Assembly: GCF_000019805.1 (NCBI RefSeq)
Contig: NC_010525.1
Span: forward strand, 62,001 to 126,000
From: Pyrobaculum neutrophilum V24Sta
Lineage (GTDB): Archaea > Thermoproteota > Thermoprotei > Thermoproteales > Thermoproteaceae
DNA: 64,000 nt
Direction: 5' to 3'
Program-made: the position numbers and the translations under genes
The notes under the pieces: model-generated
What the model was told of the DNA's origin: nothing
Databases searched by the model: none
The model's input: the letters and a program-made list of their open reading frames with translations, nothing else
Shown: positions 42,203 to 49,604 of the stretch, one piece after another
Layout: the number at the start of each line of letters is the position of its first letter
How positions within the stretch are numbered: position 1 is the first letter of the stretch

Positions 42203-42732
42203 GGTCTCTCGAGGCCGTGGTGTTGTTTGGATTTGTCATGGCCGCTTCGGTATTTCTCGCTTTTTACGTCGATATGTTGGCGCAGGCCGCGCTGGATAGG
42301 GAGGTGAGGACGTTGGCCGCCTCGACCGAGGGGTTGCTGGTTGGGCAGTTTAGAGATGTCTTGACAGCGGCGTCGTTTTACTACATTAGAAACTTCACAT
42401 ATATGCTGTACGTCCCCACGCAGTTCCCCACGCTGGATGCGTACAACTATACGTCGTTGGTCTACGTCGGGAGAGACGGACTCCTATATATCAACACCAC
42501 GTTTACCGGATACAGAGGAAACGGCGTAAGCAACGCCTTTGTCTCTGCGGCCGTCGGCAACGTCACGAGCGCCGCCTTGACGGGAGGCGTACGCATATAC
42601 CTCCAAGGCTCCCTCGGCACTGCGCCGCCTCAGTGCTCTACGCCGTATGGCGTCAACTTAACCATGGTGGGGTGCTCGGCGCTTCTCGCGGGTGGGAGGC
42701 AGTACTACACCCTCTGGGTCATAAAGAGGTGA
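42199..42732 (+). CDS. Pilin-like surface protein starting MRSLE
   Basis: The 177-residue protein begins MRSLEAVVLFGFVMAASVFLAF, again Glu5 plus helix directly from the initiator Met. Upstream in-frame codons contain no start codon for many residues. The outer domain has several glycosylation-type sites (RNFTYM, YNYTS, NTTFTG, GNVTS). Its ATG overlaps the previous stop. It closes the operon and its end overlaps the convergent gene at 42719 by 14 bases. Confidence 0.7.
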   Translation: MRSLEAVVLFGFVMAASVFLAFYVDMLAQAALDREVRTLAASTEGLLVGQFRDVLTAASFYYIRNFTYMLYVPTQFPTLDAYNYTSLVYVGRDGLLYINTTFTGYRGNGVSNAFVSAAVGNVTSAALTGGVRIYLQGSLGTAPPQCSTPYGVNLTMVGCSALLAGGRQYYTLWVIKR

Positions 42733-43018
42733 CGCCGGCTGCAAAGAGCATGTCCCTCAGCTCCTCCTGGGTTGGCGGCCTTCTGTAGGTGGCGGCGTGG
42801 CTGATGATCAAGGCCTTGAGGATCTCCCACTGTTGTGGATCCGCGCTGTATCTCCCGTAGCTCGTCTCCACGTGCCCGCCGGCGTATCTGGCGTAGAAGT
42901 TCCCCATCCTCAGCTCGTTTGGCCCAGACCTGAGGCCGGCCCTCTCGGCGTTTTTCAGCGCCTCCGGGGTGGCGTCTTCCCCGAATCTGGCCTTGTCCGC
43001 TGGGTTTATGTACGCCAC
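42719..43018 (-). CDS. Conserved hypothetical protein
   Basis: The 99-residue protein starts with GTG (VAYINPADKARFGEDATPEALKNAE). It has a charged N-terminal part, a Tyr/Gly-rich middle (NFYARYAGGHVETSYGRYSADP) and a C-terminal helical segment (PPTQEELRDMLFAAGV) of possible helix-turn-helix type. No family is recognised. Its 3' end overlaps the last gene of the surface operon by 14 bases, and it lies 20 bases after the methyltransferase gene on the same strand, so those two may be co-transcribed. Confidence 0.6.
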   Translation of the reverse strand: MAYINPADKARFGEDATPEALKNAERAGLRSGPNELRMGNFYARYAGGHVETSYGRYSADPQQWEILKALIISHAATYRRPPTQEELRDMLFAAGVTSL

Positions 43019-43038
43019 GGCGCCTCTCCGTTTCGTAG

Positions 43039-43593
43039 TTAAAAGAGTATGTAGTAGTTGGTCCGGCGCCCCCTCCTCGCCACGCCTGCCGAGAGCGGGG
43101 CGGCGGGGGCCATGGCTATTAGGTCCCCCAGCTCGTACCTGTAGTATATGCGGGTGGCTCTGCCTCCCCAGGGCACTTCGTACACTCCCGGCGCCACCTC
43201 TCGGCCTCTGGCGGGGGCCCAGGTCGTCGCCACCACGAGGCGGGCGGCCCTCTTAGCCTCTTCAAGAACCCTCCGGGCGGCCTCGGGGGGCATGTGGTGC
43301 ACCACAGCCACTAGGTAGGCGGCGTCGAAGGCGCCGCCTCTGAAGGGGAGCATGGTGGCTTCGCACTCCACGAAGTCTCCGCCTGGGCTGAGCCCCCTGT
43401 CGAGGTCGCAGTGCACCACGTAGGGGTGCTCGTGTTCTAGGTACCTCGGCTGCGCGCCGGTGCCCGACCCCACGTCCAACGCCTTTGGCCCAACCGCGGC
43501 GAAGTCGGCCACCGGAAGAGGCCTAGCCCTCGTCGCGCCGTACTCCCGGCCTATGGCGAGGTAGGCCTCCCTAGCCCGCCTAGCCCACTCCAT
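43039..43593 (-). CDS. SAM-dependent methyltransferase (Trm9-like)
   Basis: The 184-residue protein has motif I DVGSGTGAQPRYLE, then the acidic motif II strand VVHCDLDRG, a CEATMLPFRGGAFDAAYLVAVVHHM stretch typical of class I small-molecule and tRNA methyltransferases, and a C-terminal RATRIYYRYELGDL. The pattern resembles Trm9, which methylates the carboxymethyl group that the Elp3 pathway adds to tRNA wobble uridine. The elp3 gene lies 2 kb away. Substrate identity is inferred. The ATG at 43593 fits better than the in-frame start further upstream. Confidence 0.8.
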   Translation of the reverse strand: MEWARRAREAYLAIGREYGATRARPLPVADFAAVGPKALDVGSGTGAQPRYLEHEHPYVVHCDLDRGLSPGGDFVECEATMLPFRGGAFDAAYLVAVVHHMPPEAARRVLEEAKRAARLVVATTWAPARGREVAPGVYEVPWGGRATRIYYRYELGDLIAMAPAAPLSAGVARRGRRTNYYILF

Positions 43594-43672
43594 ACGTAGC
43601 AAGCCACACGAGGAGGATGATAGAGTCTGCCGCACTCCTGACCTCTCCAAGATCTTCGTCGTAGTAAAGCAC
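43580..43672 (-). CDS. Leaderless 30-codon ORF overlapping the methyltransferase start
   Basis: A GTG lies about 25 bases after a TATA-like tttaaac on the minus strand and opens 30 codons (VLYYDEDLGEVRSAAD, then IILLVWLATYGVG). Its TAG stop lies inside the first codons of the methyltransferase gene, so a terminating ribosome could restart there. The peptide has an acidic start and a hydrophobic end. It could be a small protein, a leader ORF, or chance. Upstream, 43673-43820 holds this promoter and otherwise no feature I can name. Confidence 0.35.
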   Translation of the reverse strand: MLYYDEDLGEVRSAADSIILLVWLATYGVG

Positions 43673-43820
43673 ATATAGATCTATGTTGATGTTTAAAAGC
43701 TAAGTTCGCTCCTCCGGCGGCGCCACCTCTCGGCGGGGGCGCCCGTGCTCTGGCAGATACAGTAGGCAATCTCCGAAGCGGCCCCGTGGACCTTGTGTTG
43801 ACGGCGGGAGGCTGACGATG

Positions 43821-44810
43821 TTAAAGCGCTCTGGCCACCGCGTCTTTTAGCGCCGGCCAGTGCCAGGCGTAGCGTTCGCCGACGCCGAGCGCGGGATCCC
43901 TCGGCGGCTTCCCGCCGGCGATGGTCTCCCTTGTCTTCAACAGGGCGTTGTGCCTATACAGTAGCTTCTCTAGGCGTAGTAGCTTCCCGCCGTCTGCTCT
44001 GTCGACGGCGTGGTGGAGGAAGTCGGGGTCTTTAACCACCTCGGCAAGGAGGTCGCGTACTTTATACCTCGCCGCCTCGTAGACCAGGGGGTAGACGTCG
44101 CCGGCCAACCTATCTACGTACCTCTCCACGTCCCAGCCCACTCTCTTCAAGTCGCCTGCGCATCTTGGGTTTCCTCCGCATGTCCGCCAGAGCGTCTCGA
44201 AATCTATAGGCGGGTTGAGGGCGTTGTAGAGCTCTCTAAACTCCTCCCGCGCCAGATTCCAAACCATATACGGATCGGCGTAGCGCTTTGGAGCGATTTC
44301 TCTCACCGCCGTGTATTCCGACGTTATGAGGACGACGTTGAGCGTTATGTTTCTGAGTTCTTCGTCCCTCAGGGAGGGGTGTTCCATTAGGTCCATGTAG
44401 TATTTGACCCAGCCGACTGGGTCGTCTCTGTAGGCTCGGTGGAATTCGTCTACGATGAGGAGTATGTCTTTGGAGGTCTTTTCTACGAAGTATAGGGCGA
44501 TGTCCACCGCGGTTCTGGCTAGGAGCTCGCCTACTTCGCCGGCCGCCGCCTTTGCGAATTTTGAAAGCGCCTCCTTCAGCCACTGCACCGCGTTTGTGAA
44601 GAGGGCGTTTTCAGCCCTCTTAGCCCTCGCGTTTATGTAGAGAACCACCACGCCGCCGAAGAGCTCCTCCGCCTTCTCCGCGACCTTCTGCGCCAGCGTT
44701 GTCTTGCCGCAGCCGAGAGGGCCGTAGAGGAGGAAGGGGTAGGTGTGCTGCACCCCCATAACCTCCCTAAACCACCCAAGCTCCCGGACACGGCCGACGA
44801 AGATATCCAC
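43821..44810 (-). CDS. Archaeal ATPase (STAND/AAA, PF01637-like)
   Basis: The 329-residue protein begins DIFVGRVRELGWFREVM, has Walker A YGPLGCGKTTLAQKV near residue 29 and Walker B ILLIVDEFHRAYRD near residue 117, then the family's ITSEYTAVREIA and GGNPRCAGDLK segments. Archaeal ATPases of this type are abundant and often tied to mobile elements or defence, yet most have no known target. The C-terminal 130 residues are a helical domain. It lies next to a PaREP1 gene and the insertion in elp3. Confidence 0.82.
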   Translation of the reverse strand: MDIFVGRVRELGWFREVMGVQHTYPFLLYGPLGCGKTTLAQKVAEKAEELFGGVVVLYINARAKRAENALFTNAVQWLKEALSKFAKAAAGEVGELLARTAVDIALYFVEKTSKDILLIVDEFHRAYRDDPVGWVKYYMDLMEHPSLRDEELRNITLNVVLITSEYTAVREIAPKRYADPYMVWNLAREEFRELYNALNPPIDFETLWRTCGGNPRCAGDLKRVGWDVERYVDRLAGDVYPLVYEAARYKVRDLLAEVVKDPDFLHHAVDRADGGKLLRLEKLLYRHNALLKTRETIAGGKPPRDPALGVGERYAWHWPALKDAVARAL

Positions 44811-44899
44811 GCCTCTCCCCTGTGGCTTGTTTTATATAGGTTTTGTGTAGTGTTTTATCTTTGTCAAGTGTGGCGCGGGGGTGTCGCGTTGTGGTGGGT

Positions 44900-45421
44900 C
44901 TACGGATCTCCCGGCGGCGGTTGCTGGATCTTTTTGGCCCACTCCTTGGTCTTCTGGGCGAGGTGTCGTATGTCTTTTTCGACGTCGCGTAGGTCTGTGT
45001 AGCGGCTTGCGACCCCCTCTGGGTCTAGCCCGTTGTATTGGAACTCGTGGAGGTTTATCGCTAAGTCTGTAAGATATACCATCTCCACGCCGTATATGTC
45101 TGCTAAGATAGAGGCGACCTCTCTAGCCCCCGTCGTCGGCATATATGCGATGATTATATCAGACTTTTGCCTGGCCTCTCCTGTTTTATCTTTCACAACG
45201 CCCCCGAATCTGCTGGCGATTGCCTCTCTGTTTTGCGCCGCGGCGGCCGCCAGAAGCGCCTTCCAGGCCTGCCACGCCTTGCCTGCGGCGTTTCTCACAA
45301 GGCCCTGCTCTAGAAACCTAAGGGCGAGCTCCGCCTCTAACACGGCCTCTTCTGTTCTCAACTCGGCGTATTGTTTAACATCGCGCCAAGGCTTTGGAAG
45401 CGGCCAGGCGTCGAATGTCAC
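44900..45421 (-). CDS. PaREP1-family (HEPN-like) protein
   Basis: The 173-residue protein matches the PaREP1 family expanded in Pyrobaculum: AVLEAELALRFLEQGLVRNAAGKAWQAWKALLAA is the helical core, and REAIASRF follows. PaREP1 proteins belong to the HEPN superfamily, many of which are RNases or toxin-antitoxin parts. The conserved Rx4-6H HEPN motif is not plain here, so activity is uncertain. A TATA box (cataaatacc on the minus strand) lies about 25 bases before the ATG. Confidence 0.75.
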   Translation of the reverse strand: MTFDAWPLPKPWRDVKQYAELRTEEAVLEAELALRFLEQGLVRNAAGKAWQAWKALLAAAAAQNREAIASRFGGVVKDKTGEARQKSDIIIAYMPTTGAREVASILADIYGVEMVYLTDLAINLHEFQYNGLDPEGVASRYTDLRDVEKDIRHLAQKTKEWAKKIQQPPPGDP

Positions 45422-45524
45422 GAGATAGTTTGCAGTTAGGTATTTATGTCTGGTTGGAGCCGTTTCGCAGACGGCGGCGCCGGGCTTGGCCGCGTTGGTT
45501 TTTTAATGGTTTGTCATTTGTCTT

Positions 45525-46127
45525 GTGGAGAAGCCTCTGCGGTTTATTAGGATGGCCAGCGGGGTGCATGTGGTCGCCGTGATGACGCACCCCTTTCCCT
45601 GCCCGGGGAGGTGTAGCTTTTGCCCCTCTGCGGCTGGGGTCCCCAAGTCGTATATGCCGGATAGTCCGGTGGTTTTGAGGGCTGGGCGTAGCGGTTTTGA
45701 CCCCTACCGGCAGGTGGCGGGGCGGGTGAAGGTGTATCTCGACAACGGCCACATGCCCTCTAAGGTGGAGGTGGTGGTCATGGGCGGGACCTTCTCTGCT
45801 CTGCCTAGGCGGTACAGGGAGTGGTTCATCGGCAACGTGTTTAAGGCTCTCAACGACTACCCCAGCTGGGCGGCTGGGGCCGACCCCTCGCCTGACCTCG
45901 AGCTTGAGCAGCGGCGTAACGAGGGGGCGCGGATCCGGCTGGTGGCTTTGACTGTGGAGACGCGCCCCGACTACGTCGACGTGGAGGAGGTGGACTTCCT
46001 CCTTAGGCTTGGGGTGACGCGGGTGGAGCTGGGGGTTCAGTCCATCTACGACGACGTGTTGGCCCGGGTCGATAGAGGACACGGCGTCGCCGAGGTGGTG
46101 AGAGCCACGGCTCTTCTGAAGGACTCG
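45525..46127 (+). pseudogene. elp3: elp3, N-terminal half (radical SAM part), interrupted
   Basis: The first 201 codons are typical archaeal Elp3: MASGVHVVAVMTHPFPCPGRCSFCP with the Cx3Cx2C iron-sulfur motif, VVVMGGTFSALPRRY, then VELGVQSIYDDVL and GHGVAEVVRATALLKDS. Elp3 makes the cm5U34 wobble modification of tRNA. The next conserved residues, GYKVCYHLMPG, are found only at 48757, after 2.6 kb of TnpB-bearing DNA. The frame runs on into the insert for another 46 codons to 46268. A TATA box (gttttttaatgg) lies before the GTG. It could still yield a truncated protein. Confidence 0.88.
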
Positions 46128-46840
46128 GCGTATCGCGAGAGGGCCTCCTCCAACCGCTTTATGTCGGCGCTTATCCTCTCCAGCTTCTGGCTCAACCTCC
46201 GCACCTCCCTGGGGAGCTTCCGCGTCTCCACGGCCCTCCCGCCGGCCACGAGGCCGACCTTTACATAGTGGCCGACGTTGTTCACGACCACAAGCGCTCT
46301 GGGGTCCACCCGCTGGACTTCGCGGACGAGCACGAGCCCTAGAGACCTCCGTAGGTCGGCCCCTCTCCGTCCCTCTCCACGCCGAGGGACGCGAACTTGA
46401 GCTCGCCCCTCTCCAGCTGTCTCTTTATCCACCTCGCCCTGCTTCTCTTTAACAATCGTGAAGGGCGACAAGCCCGGCCAACGTATCTCCACGGTTCCGC
46501 CCTCTAGATCAACGACGACTGGGCCTTTCTCCCCCACGCCGAGCGGAAGCGCTTTGAAAGACGGCGCGTAGCGCAGAAACAGCCCGCAGCCGGCGAGACC
46601 GCCGAGCCCGCACTTGGCGAGAACCTCCTCGGCCATCTTGAGAGCCGGCTCCCGCCTGTCCAGCGTGAGGAGCCTGCCCAACTCCGGCGCGAGCCCGACC
46701 CTCCCCTTCCCCATTGACTCCTTCGACAGCTTCCTTGCGAATTCCTCCGCCGCAAGGCGCATACGCGCCGCGAGGTCGAGGACGTCCGGCCGCTCCTCAA
46801 CGAGACGCCATGGTATCTCCAACTTCAGCGTTCTGTAGAC
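46128..46840 (-). pseudogene. Degenerate, truncated tnpB copy
   Basis: The minus strand encodes a relative of the intact TnpB: YRTLKLEIPWRLVEERPDVLDL matches YRTLRVEIPWRLVEKRPDVLDL. It lacks a start codon at the matching place. It has two frameshifts: a stretch near 46330-46445 matches the intact protein (RWIKRQLERGE, SLGVE, PTYGGL) only in another frame. The first RuvC Asp is replaced (VVVNNVGHYVKVG against VVVDVNRLDHGVVVG). The homology stops at the elp3 junction, so the C-terminal half with the zinc finger is gone. Confidence 0.8.
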
Positions 46841-47033
46841 TTGGCCCGTGGATGCATGTAGTGTGGGGGAGAATAGGTGTTGAGACCCCGTCGTGGGCGG
46901 GAAGGGCATCGGTCTTGGGGAAAGCTACCGTTGGGATGTAGAAGCCGTGATCAGCATCCGCCAGGCTACGTTGGCGGTGTATGCCACATCTTCACACCTC
47001 CCTCTCCACATGCACAAAAAGCCAGGAACATTC

Positions 47034-47100
47034 TTTCAACTATTTCGGCTCACCTGCTTAACAGCGGCGCCGTCAGGCAGATGAGCCGAGGGAGTTGAAA
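47034..47100. repeat. Long imperfect inverted repeat inside the insertion
   Basis: The segment pairs TTTCAACT (47034-47041) with AGTTGAAA (47093-47100), CGGCTCA (47046-47052) with TGAGCCG (47082-47088), and CTGC with GCAG, around a loop of about 20 nt. This gives a long hairpin upstream of the intact tnpB. It could be a subterminal hairpin of the element's left end, which IS200/IS605 transposases recognise, or a small RNA. No CRISPR-like repetition exists. Confidence 0.6.
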
Positions 47101-47340
47101 TTGTGAAGAGGCTGCGTTGGAGGTGTGGGCGGGTTGAAAAACGGGTTTATGGCGGTTATCGCCGTCGGTACGGCGGTTGGCATCTCGAAGGCGTGGGGCT
47201 ACGTATAACGCCGGCGAGACAAGACGGCCCCGCGGCGGAGACCGCCGGCGCCTGCTACGTACGCGGTTGTAAAACTTTTGGCCTGCCCCCGTCTATCCTC
47301 CATAACTAGTGGAGAATTCAGCCCCACCACGTATACGCAC

Positions 47341-48594
47341 ATGTACGCATACAGAACGCTGAGGGTGGAAATCCCCTGGCGGTTGGTCGAAAAGCGGCCA
47401 GACGTTCTGGATCTAGTGACGCGCATGTATCTGGCCGTGGAAGAATACGCCAGGAGACTGTTGAAGGAGATTGCGGGACAAGAGGAGCCGAAACTGACGG
47501 CGGAGGAGCTGGACAGACTCCTCACTCCCGAGAGGCGGGAGCTGGCGCGCCGGATTATCGAAGAGGTGTTTCCCAAGTATGGTCTCAAGAAGTACTTCGT
47601 AAAACAAGCTAAGATGTTCTGGCGCGACGCGGCATTTTGGCGGACAGTCCCACTTGACGCCCAGCTTAGAGTTGAAAACGAGAAAGACGTTAGCAGGTCA
47701 GTCTTCGTCGACTTAAAGAGCGGCGTCCTCAAAGTGCGGAAGTTAGGCATACCGCCTTTCGCCGTCAAGCTGAAGAAGAGCAACGTCGCCTGGATTAGGC
47801 GGAGGTTGGAGGAGGGTGCCAGACTCAAGTTGGCGTTTCTCGGCGTTGAAAAGAGAGGTGGTGAGAAGGAACCGACCTATGGAAGACTCTACGTTGCCCT
47901 TGTCTTCGCCCGCGAAGCGGCGCCTGTGGAGCCCAGGGCTATTGTCGTTGTCGACGTGAACCGACTTGACCACGGCGTCGTGGTGGGGCTCGTTGTGGAC
48001 GGCAAGGTTGTCAAGCGGAAGAGACTCCCCGACGAGGGTGCGGTAAGGGGGCTGAGGAAGCTCCACGAGGAGATAAGCCGTCTCGACGAGCGGGCCGCGA
48101 GGGAGGCGGACCCCGTCAGAAGGAGACGTCTCGAAGACAGAGCCCGCCACCTCGCATCAAAGCGGTATAGGAAGATAAGAGGCGTCGTTAAAGACGTCGT
48201 AAGCGAGATAATTAAGCTGGCGAGGGAGCATCAAGCCGCCGTCGTGGTAGACACGATAGAGGACGAGAGCTACCGGGAGCTCAAGGAGGGCAACGGGAGC
48301 GGCGAAAAGAAGCACCTCCTAGACGGGCTTGGACAGCTTAGGAGGAGGTTACAGGCGCTTACGGAATGGTACGGCCTGCCGTATTTGGAGGAACGGTTGT
48401 ATTCAACAGTGTGTCCCCGTTGTGGAGCAAAGATGGAGGAGAGAAAGCGCGTAATGCGTTGTCCCTCCTGCGGCTTCTCAGACCACAGAGACAACGTGCC
48501 GTTGCTCTGGGCAAAAAGGAGGTACTGGGAGATCCTCCAGAAACAACCCGTTTTTTCCTCCACACTGGCGACCATCACACTTTTAAGCTTGTAA
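47341..48594 (+). CDS. tnpB: TnpB family RNA-guided nuclease (IS605 OrfB)
   Basis: The 417-residue protein begins YAYRTLRVEIPWRLVEKRPDVL. Its RuvC-like parts are VVVDVNRLDHGVVVGL (first Asp), VVVDTIEDESYRELKEG (probable Glu) and DHRDNVPLLW (last Asp). A zinc finger, CPRCGAKMEE...RCPSCGF, lies in the usual place. TnpB proteins are RNA-guided endonucleases that promote retention of IS200/IS605 elements; they do not carry out transposition. The ATG at 47341 aligns with the conserved start. The C-terminal tail differs from common TnpB ends, so activity is not assured. Confidence 0.85.
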   Translation: MYAYRTLRVEIPWRLVEKRPDVLDLVTRMYLAVEEYARRLLKEIAGQEEPKLTAEELDRLLTPERRELARRIIEEVFPKYGLKKYFVKQAKMFWRDAAFWRTVPLDAQLRVENEKDVSRSVFVDLKSGVLKVRKLGIPPFAVKLKKSNVAWIRRRLEEGARLKLAFLGVEKRGGEKEPTYGRLYVALVFAREAAPVEPRAIVVVDVNRLDHGVVVGLVVDGKVVKRKRLPDEGAVRGLRKLHEEISRLDERAAREADPVRRRRLEDRARHLASKRYRKIRGVVKDVVSEIIKLAREHQAAVVVDTIEDESYRELKEGNGSGEKKHLLDGLGQLRRRLQALTEWYGLPYLEERLYSTVCPRCGAKMEERKRVMRCPSCGFSDHRDNVPLLWAKRRYWEILQKQPVFSSTLATITLLSL

Positions 48595-48599
48595 CTGTT

Positions 48600-48756
48600 T
48601 CACATTCATGAGCCACGTCCCCGGCCCTGGGGCCCGGCGACTAGGGGGACACCGCCAGTCCCTAATGACCCGGGCCCTCTCGCCCGCGGCCGCCCTCTAG
48701 GCGTCTCCGCGGGCGGGCCCCGCGCCCTCCCGGGGAGGCCGGGAGCCGCAAAGGGG
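48600..48756 (+). ncRNA. Candidate TnpB guide RNA (omega/reRNA) scaffold at element right end
   Basis: The bases after the tnpB stop are strongly foldable: AGGGGGAC/GTCCCT near 48640-48665, CGCCCGCGG/CCGCGGGCG (9 bp) near 48685-48717, and CCTCC-cgg-GGAGG near 48726-48739. In known elements the guide RNA starts in the end of tnpB and runs to the right end of the element, with the guide taken from flanking DNA. Here the flank is elp3. The call rests on position and structure only; a match to known scaffolds was not tested. Confidence 0.45.
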
Positions 48757-49563
48757 GGCTATAAGGTGTGCTACCACCTAATGCCGGGGCTCCCCGGTAG
48801 CGACCCGGACCGCGACCTGGAGATGTTTAGGGAGGTTTTTTCAAACCCGGACTTCATGCCCGACTGCGTCAAGATATATCCCACGTACGTCGTCCCCGGG
48901 ACCAGGCTGTATGAGGAGTGGAGGCGGGGCGTCTATAGGAGCTACGGCGAGGATACGTGGCTGGATCTCCTGGCGAAAATCTACGCCTCCGTGCCGAGGT
49001 GGGCCAGGGTTATGAGGCTGGGGAGGGATATACCTCTGCACCACGTCGTCGACGGCCCGAGGTGGGGGAACATGAGGCAGGTGGTGCTTAGGCGGATGGA
49101 GCGGCTGGGCCTTAGTTGCTCCGAGATAAGGTGTAGGGAGGTGGGCGTGAAGCTGGCGAATGGGGTCTACGTGGAGCCTGGGCCGGTGGAGATAAGGAGG
49201 CACATCTACGAGGCCTCCCGGGGGGTGGAGGTCTTCCTAGAGGCCGTGGGGCCGGACGACACGCTGTATGGGATACTTAGGCTGAGAATGCCGCATAGGC
49301 CGCATAGGGGGGAGCTGGCTGGGCGGACTGCCCTGGTGAGGGAGCTACACGTCTACGGCCCGGAGGTGCCTGTGGGAGAGGAGGGCCTCTGGTGGCAACA
49401 CACGGGGCTGGGGAGAGCCCTCCTGGAGGAGGCCGAGGAGACCGCCGCGCGGGAGTTTTCCGCGGCGAGGATCGCCGTGATCAGCGGCGTGGGGGCCAGG
49501 CCCTACTTCGGGAAGCTCGGCTACGGGAGGTGCGGCCCCTACATGTGTAAAGAGCTTAGGTAG
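48757..49563 (+). pseudogene. elp3: elp3, C-terminal half (GNAT part), separated
   Basis: The frame resumes with GYKVCYHLMPGLPGSDPDRDLEMF, the segment that follows the N-terminal half in intact Elp3, and ends with the acetyltransferase domain (GRALLEEAEETAAREF, then VGARPYFGKLGYGRCGPYMCKEL). A GTG at 48766 has a G-run (48753-48758) seven bases upstream that could act as a ribosome binding site. Separate translation as a split protein is therefore conceivable. The radical SAM barrel would need the two parts to assemble; otherwise the gene is dead. Confidence 0.85.
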
Positions 49564-49604
49564 CTCCCGCGGCCTTTTGACGTTTATTAATCCATAACGC
49601 GCCT

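Larger units (their letters stand above)
46128..48756. mobile_element. TnpB-bearing insertion splitting elp3
   Basis: About 2,629 bases separate the two elp3 halves; joining 46127 to 48757 restores a 469-codon frame. The block holds a degenerate tnpB on the minus strand at its left edge, a spacer of about 500 bases (46841-47340) with a 67-nt inverted repeat, an apparently intact tnpB on the plus strand, and a GC-rich right end. No tnpA/Y1 transposase is present, so movement would need help in trans. Ends are judged from elp3 homology; no clear terminal repeats or duplication were found. Confidence 0.78.

Noticed and set aside
45525-49563. Reading the elp3 interruption as an RNA-level intron
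   Set aside because: The block carries tnpB genes and lacks a visible bulge-helix-bulge or self-splicing core at the junctions; mobile DNA is the simpler explanation.
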